From IMG/VR virus record IMGVR_UViG_3300000956_000002, positions 1-64,000 of that record: DNA of 64,000 nt; one strand, given 5' to 3'. Both the position numbers and the translations under genes were made by a program. Within the stretch, counting starts at the first letter, position 1; the number at the start of each line of letters is the position of its first letter. Below, piece after piece: positions 6,957-14,247 of this stretch. The notes below the pieces were generated by a model, which was not told the origin of the DNA, made no database searches, and saw only the letters and a list, made by a program, of their open reading frames with translations. The DNA comes from a virus.

Positions 6957-7439
6957 ATGAACACAAACACAGTTAGTTCCACAAATCAGCCGGTCGATAA
7001 TTTGCAGGGCGTCCTGGCTGAAACATTGAGATCGTTTCAGCAAGTCTCGGGTGAGGCGTTGGAGGCGGGAAGGAAGGGCGTTAAATCCGCCGTCGAATTC
7101 GCGCAGGAACAGATTCCAGATGTCATCGCGCAGTTGATGGCTTGGGAGTTCATGTATCACCTCTGTTGGGCGCTGGCCGGCGTTGGGTTTATGGCGATCG
7201 TGTTCGTCATCTTTGCGGCGATTTTAAAGAGGGTGAAAATCGTTGGAGACTCTGACGATGTTTTCTTCACGTTCGTCATTGGTGTGGCGATTTCGCTCAT
7301 CGTTTGTGTATTTACGCTCGGCGGTAGTGTTATTCCGAACTCGCTGGTCTGCTTAAAAATCAAGACGGCGCCAAAGGTGTTCCTGATCGAATACTGCAAC
7401 GACATTTTGAAACCGTACAACCGGACGCACAGCCATTAA
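6957..7439 (+). CDS. Membrane protein with two spans
   Basis: A 160-residue protein. An N-terminal soluble, amphipathic region (about residues 1 to 62) is followed by two hydrophobic segments: WALAGVGFMAIVFVIFAAIL and FVIGVAISLIVCVFTLGGSV. It lies in an early-type operon, so it is unlikely to be a holin; a role at the host membrane is possible. Not recognised. Confidence 0.6.
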   Translation: MNTNTVSSTNQPVDNLQGVLAETLRSFQQVSGEALEAGRKGVKSAVEFAQEQIPDVIAQLMAWEFMYHLCWALAGVGFMAIVFVIFAAILKRVKIVGDSDDVFFTFVIGVAISLIVCVFTLGGSVIPNSLVCLKIKTAPKVFLIEYCNDILKPYNRTHSH

Positions 7440-7443
7440 TTTT

Positions 7444-7800
7444 ATGACCAAATTGACCAGGGCTCGGTTGGAGGAGATTAAACGAGTGGCGTCCAGAAAT
7501 CTGGACAAAGAAACGCTATTTGAATTTTGCGATGATTTGATCGCCCATGCCGAGGCGACGGTGGAGAGCCAGACGCCGATCACTGATTCGATCATGAAGG
7601 CCATCGAATCGGAAATGCGCATGCCATCGCGCGCCGAAATCGCCATGGCTGTTTTTCTAGAATGCACGAAGCGGACTCTCGAAAAGATTACGTCGAATAC
7701 CAACGAGGAGGATTTGAAGAAAGCCGTCGGAAGTACGGTTCGATTTAGTGTCTATTCTGCCAGCGAATTGCTGGCCGAGCTATCGAAAGGCCGTCAGTGA
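7444..7800 (+). CDS. Hypothetical helical protein, 118 aa
   Basis: Begins MTKLTRARLEEIKRVASRNL and is mainly alpha-helical, with several acidic stretches. It ends in a GTGA overlap with the DUF1643 gene. No family is recognised. Confidence 0.55.
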   Translation: MTKLTRARLEEIKRVASRNLDKETLFEFCDDLIAHAEATVESQTPITDSIMKAIESEMRMPSRAEIAMAVFLECTKRTLEKITSNTNEEDLKKAVGSTVRFSVYSASELLAELSKGRQ

Positions 7801-8312
7801 CCCTCGTCACCAAACACGGCGGAGACATGCTGGAGAAGCGCACGGCGGTTTTCAGCGAGTGCGAGCGGTATCGGTATTTACTGAGGATCGTGTGGGACCC
7901 GTCGGCGCCGTTGATGGCGAATATCTCGTTGAATCCAAGTACGGCCGACGAAATGCACGACGATCCTACGCTTCGGAGGATTAAGGAGTTCGCGCGCAAA
8001 TTCGGCCACGGCGGACTGCTGATGACGAACCTGTTCGCGTTTCGCGCGACGGATCCGAAGGACATGAAGGCCGAGAAGAATCCGGTCGGCCAGGCGGATT
8101 GGAATGACGTGCATATTCGTGAGGCGGCGGTCGAGGCCAAGACGATTGTCTGCGCCTGGGGTATGCACGGTGAGTTCCTGGGCCGCGGCGCTGAAGTGAG
8201 ATCGATGCTGGCGCGCGCTGGGCATGCGCTGAAGTGTTTCAAACTGTGTTCCAACGGGCAGCCGTATCATCCGTTGTATTTGCCGGCGTCGAGTGATCTG
8301 ATCGATTTTTAA
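7797..8312 (+). CDS. DUF1643 family protein
   Basis: A 171-residue protein. The family marks are RYRYLLRIVWDPSAPLMANI, then NPSTADEMHDDPTLRRI, LLMTNLFAFRATDPKDM, and VCAWGMHGEFLGRG, ending with YHPLYLPASSDL. DUF1643 proteins occur widely in phages and bacteria and have no established function. The GTG start at 7797 overlaps the upstream stop. It closes the first half of the rightward operon; a 29-base gap follows. Confidence 0.85.
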   Translation: MTLVTKHGGDMLEKRTAVFSECERYRYLLRIVWDPSAPLMANISLNPSTADEMHDDPTLRRIKEFARKFGHGGLLMTNLFAFRATDPKDMKAEKNPVGQADWNDVHIREAAVEAKTIVCAWGMHGEFLGRGAEVRSMLARAGHALKCFKLCSNGQPYHPLYLPASSDLIDF

Positions 8313-8341
8313 TCCCCCACCCCAAACAAAAGGAAAAGCCG

Positions 8342-8620
8342 ATGAGCGATGAAGCAAAATACAAAAGCAGAGAATGGCGGAAGTTCAGTCTTTGTTGCCA
8401 TGCGGAATCACGTATTTCGTTTTGGGGATACCAGAGGCCAGGTGATTACGCTGGCACTTATGGGCGGCGCTTAAATGCCCACCAAACGAGACGGCTAAAG
8501 CATTGGGAGCGGAGATTCGTGTATTGGTATAATCGCCTCCGTAAAGACTTTCCCAAATCTCTCCCCAACAATGGCCTAAAATCCCAACGCCAGAAGATTC
8601 AAAAGGGAGGGGTGAAGTGA
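8342..8620 (+). CDS. Hypothetical basic protein, 92 aa
   Basis: Starts MSDEAKYKSREWRKFSLCCH after a clear AAGGAAAAG ribosome site. Many aromatic and basic residues (RRLKHWERRFVYWYNRLRKD) give a positively charged helix. Its end overlaps the next gene by GTGA. Not recognised; nucleic acid binding is possible. Confidence 0.6.
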   Translation: MSDEAKYKSREWRKFSLCCHAESRISFWGYQRPGDYAGTYGRRLNAHQTRRLKHWERRFVYWYNRLRKDFPKSLPNNGLKSQRQKIQKGGVK

Positions 8621-8850
8621 GCATTCAAGAACTGCTATCAAAATTCGAGCCAGCCAAACTGAAGGTGCAATTCCTTCACGAGTGCCTGTCTGACCTTCAG
8701 GCAAATAAGAAATGCGCCAAGGTGACTTTTGAGACTGATGCGATTACGCCGAACTCACTGGTCGGAGAGACTGAGCCAGTTGGAATAATTGTTTGGATAC
8801 CGCGCGATGACTGGAACGAAATGAAGAAAGGCCGACAAAATGAACGATGA
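8617..8850 (+). CDS. Hypothetical protein, 77 aa
   Basis: GTG start at 8617. The N-terminal helix (SIQELLSKFEPAKLKVQFLH) is followed by a beta segment (GIIVWIPRDDWNEMKK). Its last codons overlap the next gene by 11 bases. No family recognised. Confidence 0.55.
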   Translation: MSIQELLSKFEPAKLKVQFLHECLSDLQANKKCAKVTFETDAITPNSLVGETEPVGIIVWIPRDDWNEMKKGRQNER

Positions 8851-8968
8851 GTTGAGGGAAATCTTTTCATGGGTGGTATTCATCATGATACCGGTTTCAG
8901 CTTTTCTTATTTTATATAGCCGAGAGATTTTCGGCCCAACCCCACCAAAGGAACAAGCGAAAATATGA
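8840..8968 (+). CDS. Small single-span membrane protein
   Basis: 42 residues. A hydrophobic segment WVVFIMIPVSAFLILYS follows a short acidic N terminus (MNDELREIF), and the tail is proline-rich and polar. Overlaps neighbours on both sides (ATGA at 8965). Function unknown. Confidence 0.5.
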   Translation: MNDELREIFSWVVFIMIPVSAFLILYSREIFGPTPPKEQAKI

Positions 8969-9105
8969 ACAACATTCAAATCTTCGTTCTAAGCCTGACA
9001 ATGTTTGTTCTGGAATTATTCGACCGCGTAAAAGCGTTACCCTCACTGTCCGTATTGCGAAGGCTGCGGCTGTCATCGGTGCAACAATGGAAAATAACAA
9101 TATGA
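8965..9105 (+). CDS. Small hypothetical protein, 46 aa
   Basis: Begins MNNIQIFVLSLTMFVLELFD, a hydrophobic N-terminal helix, followed by a basic tail (RLRLSSVQQWKITI). The overlaps at both ends (ATGA at 8965 and 9102) support translation. It may be a membrane-anchored peptide. Confidence 0.45.
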   Translation: MNNIQIFVLSLTMFVLELFDRVKALPSLSVLRRLRLSSVQQWKITI

Positions 9106-9584
9106 ATAACAACCAACCCCAATCTCAACCCGAAGTCCAGCAGGGGGAGAAAGAACCAGCAGGTTTAACGCACCCACAAATTCACTGCGACTACTACACT
9201 TGGCTGGAAACAGTAAAGCAGGACCACATAATGATGGGCCTGATCGAGAAGCACGCTACAAGCTTTGTAGGGGCTCACGCTCTCATGATGGAAGCTTGGA
9301 GTCGTTCAAGGGAATTGCTGGCCAAGCGGATCAAATCCAAACCTTCCATCAAATCCCAACTCGAAGCGTTGGTTGGGGAGTTGGGGAAAGAATTTGATGA
9401 CGATACAATTCTTCAACTTTGTCGCGAAGCTGGATTTGATGAACGTCAATGGAAAGCGATGACATACGACCGACAGCCTTATGATGTGACTGTCCCAAGC
9501 TTCGCGCTTAAACAATTCGTGAAGTTCTTTAAAGTAAAACAGACCACCCGCATCCGCGAACTTTTGAAAGGACAAAATGAATAG
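9102..9584 (+). CDS. Hypothetical protein, 160 aa
   Basis: The start at 9102 (MNNNQPQSQPEVQQGEKEPA) forms the ATGA overlap; an in-frame ATG lies 15 bases upstream. The N terminus is Gln/Asn-rich and disordered, the rest helical with a segment SQLEALVGELGKEFDDDTIL. It is coupled to the next gene. Not recognised. Confidence 0.55.
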   Translation: MNNNQPQSQPEVQQGEKEPAGLTHPQIHCDYYTWLETVKQDHIMMGLIEKHATSFVGAHALMMEAWSRSRELLAKRIKSKPSIKSQLEALVGELGKEFDDDTILQLCREAGFDERQWKAMTYDRQPYDVTVPSFALKQFVKFFKVKQTTRIRELLKGQNE

Positions 9585-9888
9585 TGAGAAACAGCAGGAG
9601 AACGAAGAACGGCCTTTAGAGGTTGAAGTTCTTGATGGTCGCATTGTCATTTCGATTGGTATTGAGACCTTGAAATATTGCCACAATCAACTTGAGGAAC
9701 TTCAGGTTAAAGAGGGTTGCGACTGTAAGGGCTTTTTAATCGAGGACGCCGAGGGGTTTGCTCGCGATTTCGTGAACCAGCTTCATAAAGATAGGGAGGA
9801 TGGATCAACCAAGCTGACTGATCTGTTTGACGAAATCATGCTGGACACTGCGAACAATGGGAGCATCCACACCAGAAATTCAAAATGA
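9577..9888 (+). CDS. Hypothetical acidic protein, 103 aa
   Basis: Begins MNSEKQQENEERPLEVEVLD. A beta strand pair (DGRIVISIGIETLKY) is followed by acidic helices. Overlaps the upstream gene by 8 bases and the next by 4. It belongs to the same coupled series; function unknown. Confidence 0.55.
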   Translation: MNSEKQQENEERPLEVEVLDGRIVISIGIETLKYCHNQLEELQVKEGCDCKGFLIEDAEGFARDFVNQLHKDREDGSTKLTDLFDEIMLDTANNGSIHTRNSK

Positions 9889-10856
9889 ACACTGACCGAC
9901 CAACCCCACGAGAAGAGAAATGTCCGACCTGCGGCGGCGTAGGAGGAATTGATAGTGGTGGGATGACCCCCTGGGGAGAGGGAATAAATATTCCCTGTCC
10001 GTCATGCTCGCCTGCCACCCAACCCGAACCCGCGAAGGACTTTTTATCCCCATGGCCGAATGATGTGGATGGCGAGCCAATGACGAGGAGCGAACCCGCG
10101 AAAATGCCACATTGCGCAGCCCCTGCGTGTAGTGGAGTGGCAATAAATTCATCGGGCTTTTGTGAGCGACATCAACCTGAACCCGCGAAGGATGAGTGGG
10201 AAGAAAAACTAAAGATGCATTTAGTTCATCATCCTGCCTGCAAAATTCTAAACACGCCCGGACTGGCTGACTTAATGATGGCGGGAAAGTTTCCTCAATG
10301 CTCTTGCGACTACGAGTCTGTCGCCAATCGGATTGTGGAGGCGGTGAAGCTTCAAGGCCGCTTCGAATGGTGTAGTGTCGGTAATCACAATTTGGGAGGT
10401 TGGGAAATTCAATACCGACTCGATGATGGGCGCCATTATGTTTACGACGAGACTGGAGCATTTGTTTGGAGTGGTGAACCAAAGTTCAACGCTTGGCGGT
10501 GCGGCCAAATGGATCGCGAGTTAAAGTCTCTTCGCGCCGAACTCGAACAGGCCAAAACAGAGAATCAAAAGCTCAGGCAAATCGTTTCCGATAGCGTTCA
10601 AGCTCTCGAATCTGGCGCGGTATCGCCGACAGCCTCTCTCGAATTCATGGCCGAGGTGCCAAAAGAAATCAGACTCGTCGTGCAATCTTATCGCGCCAAG
10701 ATTGAGGGGTTGGAGAAGTTTGCAGAACACGACGATGAATGCCCTGCGAAATGTCTGATGTCAAGAAACGATCCTCTTTGTAGATGTGGGCTCTCTGCGC
10801 TTTTGGAGGGGAGGCACACCGTAGTTCAAGGCCCTTTGGCTTCCGTATCAAAATAA
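9885..10856 (+). CDS. Zinc-ribbon and coiled-coil protein with EPAK repeats
   Basis: A 323-residue protein. The N terminus has CPTCGG and CPSC about 25 residues apart, a zinc-ribbon-like knuckle. A linker with three EPAK repeats (QPEPAKDF, RSEPAKMP, QPEPAKDE) follows, one of them framing a second Cys/His cluster (HCAAPACSG...CERH). The centre has a beta-rich part, and residues about 210 to 235 form a coiled coil (LKSLRAELEQAKTENQKLRQ). It ends with a third Cys cluster (CPAKCLMSRNDPLCRCG). This modular layout suggests repeated acquisition of small metal-binding units. Similar mosaic proteins exist in phages without known function. Confidence 0.6.
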   Translation: MNTDRPTPREEKCPTCGGVGGIDSGGMTPWGEGINIPCPSCSPATQPEPAKDFLSPWPNDVDGEPMTRSEPAKMPHCAAPACSGVAINSSGFCERHQPEPAKDEWEEKLKMHLVHHPACKILNTPGLADLMMAGKFPQCSCDYESVANRIVEAVKLQGRFEWCSVGNHNLGGWEIQYRLDDGRHYVYDETGAFVWSGEPKFNAWRCGQMDRELKSLRAELEQAKTENQKLRQIVSDSVQALESGAVSPTASLEFMAEVPKEIRLVVQSYRAKIEGLEKFAEHDDECPAKCLMSRNDPLCRCGLSALLEGRHTVVQGPLASVSK

Positions 10857-10961
10857 GTGCGAGAAGGTATTCTTAAAACTGATTACCCTGATGAACGTCC
10901 GTTGATGTACGGACTCCAAACTGCTAGCGTTTTGGTGAACCCGCTAAAGGAACGGAAATGA
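10857..10961 (+). CDS. Small hypothetical peptide, 34 aa
   Basis: A GTG codon directly after the upstream stop starts a 34-residue frame (REGILKTDYPDERPLMYGLQ and beyond) that ends in an ATGA overlap with the next gene. The evidence is only the tight packing and the overlap. Function unknown. Confidence 0.4.
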   Translation: MREGILKTDYPDERPLMYGLQTASVLVNPLKERK

Positions 10962-11173
10962 AAGCTATGCAGTGCTTGTACTTCGGTCTCAGTCGCAAAG
11001 GTGACGTGGTTATTCCAGCGAAACTTTACAAGACCCAGGAGGAATTGGATCGGGCCATTGAGGATATAAAAAGGCAGTGCGGCGCCGCACGGATCAAAAT
11101 CAACTCTCGTGATTCTTCGGAATTCCGCGTTTCCCGCCTGAAAGCTTCGATCGTCCAGGAATCGCGTATTTAG
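10958..11173 (+). CDS. Hypothetical protein, 71 aa, end of right operon
   Basis: Begins MKAMQCLYFGLSRKGDVVIP after an AAAGGAACGG ribosome site. Beta strand and helix (YKTQEELDRAIEDIKRQCG) alternate. Its 3' end overlaps the end of a convergent minus-strand gene by 74 bases. Not recognised. Confidence 0.5.
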   Translation: MKAMQCLYFGLSRKGDVVIPAKLYKTQEELDRAIEDIKRQCGAARIKINSRDSSEFRVSRLKASIVQESRI

Positions 11174-11381
11174 GCGGCGGCTCGTTCAGCACTGACGCGC
11201 GGGCGGCGGTGGCGCGCTCAAGTGTAGGCAGGAACCCCATGACACAATCTTCGCCGACGGAGGCTTCAGAGCGATTCTCGGCCTGCGCAATTGCTTTGAT
11301 GCGCTTCATTGCTTCTTCGTCGAGTCGAATCGAAAACGGAACCCTCATTCGGCGCGTACGAATATGAAGCAATGGTGGCAT
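11100..11381 (-). CDS. Ribbon-helix-helix-like regulator
   Basis: The segment MRVPFSIRLDEEAMKRIKAI (an internal possible start is at 11348) followed by a second helix is the classic Arc/CopG/MetJ pattern: a short strand VPFSIRL, helix one, a turn and helix two (EASVGEDCVMGF). The C-terminal tail is basic and disordered. It lies opposite the end of the rightward operon, with a good plus-strand promoter just beyond its 5' end. It may control its own and the adjacent gene. Confidence 0.5.
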   Translation of the reverse strand: MPPLLHIRTRRMRVPFSIRLDEEAMKRIKAIAQAENRSEASVGEDCVMGFLPTLERATAARASVLNEPPPKYAIPGRSKLSGGKRGIPKNHES

Positions 11382-11415
11382 TGTCAAACGATTTAACTAT
11401 TCCCATATTTTTACA

Positions 11416-11443
11416 TTGACTCAATACAAACAATGCGTATCAA
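11416..11443 (+). promoter_or_regulatory. Sigma70-like promoter
   Basis: TTGACT (11416..11421), a 16-base spacer and TATCAA (11438..11443), followed by T. It is placed to drive the 11489 gene. No TTCCGTAA-type palindrome overlaps it, only the single word ATACGGAG nearby, so it may escape the main repressor. Confidence 0.5.
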
Positions 11444-11488
11444 TACGGAGCAGAACGCAATGGAAACAACGAACCTAAATTGAGCATT

Positions 11489-11767
11489 ATGAAAGCCACC
11501 ACACCGACACCGGGGAAGAGAACGCGACATATCGAATTCGAAATAGACGCCAATTTGCTGCCTAACGATCAGGCTGTTTTAATCGTGCTTAACGGAAAGG
11601 TTGTCGCGCACATTGCGCCGGCGGATGACGACCCGGCTTCGATTTGCGTTCACAGTCCGAATTTTGACGGGACGCGCGCTGACCCGTTTTCAAAATCCGT
11701 GACGTTTGATCACGGCGGGAATGGGATGCCGCCGCATATCATGATCAAGTTTGCGGAGAGGGAGTGA
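11489..11767 (+). CDS. Hypothetical protein, 92 aa
   Basis: Begins MKATTPTPGKRTRHIEFEID. It is beta-rich (VLIVLNGKVVAHIAPADDDP) with a glycine-rich late part. It has its own promoter-like sequence and no close neighbour on the same strand until 14248. It overlaps the convergent GGRGI gene by 23 bases. Constitutive expression in a lysogen is possible. Confidence 0.55.
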   Translation: MKATTPTPGKRTRHIEFEIDANLLPNDQAVLIVLNGKVVAHIAPADDDPASICVHSPNFDGTRADPFSKSVTFDHGGNGMPPHIMIKFAERE

Positions 11768-12413
11768 AATTCCTATTGACATTTTTACGAACGGTTCCCT
11801 TTGGTTCGAAAAGCATTTCGGTCGGCCATCCGTTTGATATTCTGGAGTGAATTCTGCTCCACGGTGTTTGTTTAATTTCGCACCAATCAGTCAGAGTTTT
11901 GGTTTCTCCATTGAGGGTAATCCAGATTGTGTCTCGACGGTTTTTCGCTTGGTTTGTCCGAGGAATCCAGAGGCAGTTTCCTGGCTCGTAATTTCCATTC
12001 ACATTCTTCCGCTCTATTGAGTAACCGAGCGGACACTCACCCATGTCCTCCAAAAAGTTTAAAAACCCGCCCTTTCCCAACCATCGTTCACAAATCTTGA
12101 TTCCTCTGCCGCCATAGTCTGGATATGCCTTTTCATTAGGGTTTAAGCATCGGCTTTTCATGCCTGCGAAAATCCGGTAGGTTTTTCCGCGGGATTTTCC
12201 ATGAGTAAGGTGGCATTTCCCTTTCATGCTGACCTTATGGCACCCGCACGACTTCGTGTGTCCGCGCACGACGTTGCTCATAAAAACGTCGATCGGCACG
12301 CCGCACTCACACACGCACTGCGCTATAATTTTGTATCCATTATTTTCGGAACGCTTCCATCCAGTGATCGTCAATTTGTTGAACTTTTTGCCAACCGCCT
12401 CTTCCTTCGTCAT
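11745..12413 (-). CDS. GGRGI-type putative homing endonuclease (copy 2)
   Basis: Starts at MTKEEAVGKKFNKLTITGW (an in-frame ATG at 12455 lies upstream). The N-terminal part has a strand-rich unit with CVCECG and SCGC cysteines (zinc-ribbon-like). The core carries MKSRCLNP, DYGGRGIKICERW, FLEDMG, YSIERKNVNGNYEPGNC and NRR. The C terminus has the ITLNGETKTLTDWCEIK module also seen twice in copy 1. It lies directly downstream of the terminase gene on the same strand, separated by 146 bases with a perfect operator palindrome. Position next to a conserved gene fits homing. Confidence 0.75.
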   Translation of the reverse strand: MTKEEAVGKKFNKLTITGWKRSENNGYKIIAQCVCECGVPIDVFMSNVVRGHTKSCGCHKVSMKGKCHLTHGKSRGKTYRIFAGMKSRCLNPNEKAYPDYGGRGIKICERWLGKGGFLNFLEDMGECPLGYSIERKNVNGNYEPGNCLWIPRTNQAKNRRDTIWITLNGETKTLTDWCEIKQTPWSRIHSRISNGWPTEMLFEPKGTVRKNVNRNFTPSPQT

Positions 12414-12531
12414 AAACAGAAGCACCCGCGCCCCAAGAAAGTAGTCCCGACACATGGCGTGTCGCAGTCTTGGAGCGGGGTGAAAATTTGAGTTTTGTGT
12501 TCAAAGGCTGGACTAAAGCCTAGAACAATCA

Positions 12532-12548
12532 TTCCGTAATTTACGGAA
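12532..12548. promoter_or_regulatory. Perfect 17-bp operator palindrome
   Basis: TTCCGTAATTTACGGAA, with 8-bp arms around one central T. This is the best member of the dispersed family. It lies downstream of the terminase stop and upstream of copy 2 of the GGRGI nuclease. No promoter is obvious around it, so it may act as a roadblock site. Confidence 0.7.
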
Positions 12549-12559
12549 ACCCGCAAGCG

Positions 12560-14191
12560 TTATCGTCCAGCGATGCGTAAATGCTGGATTGCCGGCTGAT
12601 TGCTTTTTGCTCTTTCTGGAGTGTTTAGGTACTCGAGGATTTCGCTCCTTAGTCCGTAACGGAGGGCATCAAAACAGTGCTTAAGTGGATCTTTGGGATC
12701 AACGATCTTGTTTGTGCCGCGGCGAATCTCTTGAAGGGACCGTTTTACGTTTGGACAGTTGTTGCCGACGAACAGGCGTTTTTCGCGTAGAAGCATCCGA
12801 ACCAACTTAACGTCATCCTCAACGGTGTGGTCTGCCTTGGAAACCCCGACAAGCTCTATTTGTCCTTCGGTGACTTTGAAAATCATGGCGGCATCTACGC
12901 TATCGTAAGCTGGATTGTACCGATCAGTTGATGACGTGTCGGACCAATGGCGCCAGAGAAATCCAGGGAAAGTCGGAAACCACTTCTTTTTGTAATGCTC
13001 GTTGATTTGGTCCATCCTCGCCAGTGCTTCGAGCGTGATGTCCTTCGTTGAAATTTCCGTTTTGATGTAAACGATTTCCTCCAGAACGCAGACGTAGGGA
13101 ATGCCGTGGTCAACTACGATGTCCAGAATGACGATTGCGCTGTTTACTGACCCGAGGTCCCATCCACTGGCCAGTGTTTCCGTGCTCCGATCAACTGCGA
13201 GTTTTCCCGGAGGAAAATGAATCGGCGGAATGATCAAGTCAGAAAATAATTCCAGTCGGCGCCCACCCGATTTAGGCCACTTGCCTTCGACGTAGATTTC
13301 GTATTCCTCCGGTGGCGCCGATTCGTAACTGGCGATAAGGTCAACGCGCTCGCGATGTTCGAGTTTAACGTTGTCGTTCAGTTGGATTTCAATGAGGCCG
13401 AGACGTTTTTGGAATTCGCGCGCCTCTTCGACCGGGAGTTTGTTTTGCCGAGTTGGATAATCGGGGTCGGTTCGGTCGCGATAAAAAAGCTGCCAAGCCC
13501 AATGATCTTCGCCTTCAAGCGCCGGATTGGTGTCAGAAATCCAGAAGTGATCTTCGTATTTAACGCCGTGCGCGCGCAGGTTGAGTGTGGTGAAGTTGAA
13601 GATGTTTCGAGTTTTGAACGTGGAAAGCTCGATCACCCAAATGGCGGAGAAACGAAGCTGCTTTGTTTTGGCCGCAATTTCATTCTCGTTGTCGATCGAA
13701 AATAGTCGGCACTCCGATTCGCCGCCGAACCTGTTGCGGATTCTGAAAAAAGGTGTTCGAGATTTCGCATCGAGTTTAGTGCTGCCGACCGGGTTCCCTT
13801 CGTCATCCTTGGCGCCGCGCACAAACGTCGTGTATTCGAACACGGCGTCTGGATCATCACCAGGCTCGGTGCTGTTCCCGACGTTTTCGCGCCAGAGCGG
13901 GATGGCGTACTCGATCAGATCCGTCCAACTTCCTCCGTCTGTGGCCACTTTGTACGAGGTCGTGAACAACCCGACTTTTGCTCCATTCGTATTCCAAAGA
14001 TGGGCGCAAATCTTGTGGCAGATGGCGATGGATTTGCCCGTTTTACGGCCTCCACTGACCAGTAAAAAGCGGTCCCGGTTGTAGAGAACTTCGAATTGCT
14101 TGTCGAACAACGGTGGGCGCCATGGCCCATCATCATCCTCTAGGGCATTTAAAACAGGGGACGTTTCTGAGTGTGGGGTTTGAATCGACAT
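12560..14191 (-). CDS. Terminase large subunit
   Basis: The motor that pumps DNA into the capsid. The 543-residue product has a Walker A motif SGGRKTGKSIAI near residue 45, a middle with IWVIELSTF (Walker B-like), and a C-terminal RNase H-like nuclease part with ASGWDLGSVNSAIVILDI and HCFDALRYGL that carry the metal-binding aspartates. An in-frame ATG at 14209 lies within the operator, so 14191 is preferred. The gene is transcribed opposite to the portal and capsid genes, starting 56 bases from the portal, which is unusual. No small subunit is recognised in the window. Confidence 0.85.
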   Translation of the reverse strand: MSIQTPHSETSPVLNALEDDDGPWRPPLFDKQFEVLYNRDRFLLVSGGRKTGKSIAICHKICAHLWNTNGAKVGLFTTSYKVATDGGSWTDLIEYAIPLWRENVGNSTEPGDDPDAVFEYTTFVRGAKDDEGNPVGSTKLDAKSRTPFFRIRNRFGGESECRLFSIDNENEIAAKTKQLRFSAIWVIELSTFKTRNIFNFTTLNLRAHGVKYEDHFWISDTNPALEGEDHWAWQLFYRDRTDPDYPTRQNKLPVEEAREFQKRLGLIEIQLNDNVKLEHRERVDLIASYESAPPEEYEIYVEGKWPKSGGRRLELFSDLIIPPIHFPPGKLAVDRSTETLASGWDLGSVNSAIVILDIVVDHGIPYVCVLEEIVYIKTEISTKDITLEALARMDQINEHYKKKWFPTFPGFLWRHWSDTSSTDRYNPAYDSVDAAMIFKVTEGQIELVGVSKADHTVEDDVKLVRMLLREKRLFVGNNCPNVKRSLQEIRRGTNKIVDPKDPLKHCFDALRYGLRSEILEYLNTPERAKSNQPAIQHLRIAGR

Positions 14192-14227
14192 TTCCGTATT
14201 TGCTTGCATTTTACGGAAATTACGGGA
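14191..14227. promoter_or_regulatory. Operator sites between terminase and portal genes
   Basis: TTTCCGTATT at 14191 and TTTTACGGAAATTACGGGA at 14209..14227 give an inverted pair with a long centre plus an extra half-site. They lie in the 56-base divergent gap between terminase (minus) and portal (plus), so both directions could be governed from here. Confidence 0.6.
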
Positions 14228-14247
14228 TTGCTCAAGGCAGAAGCGCC

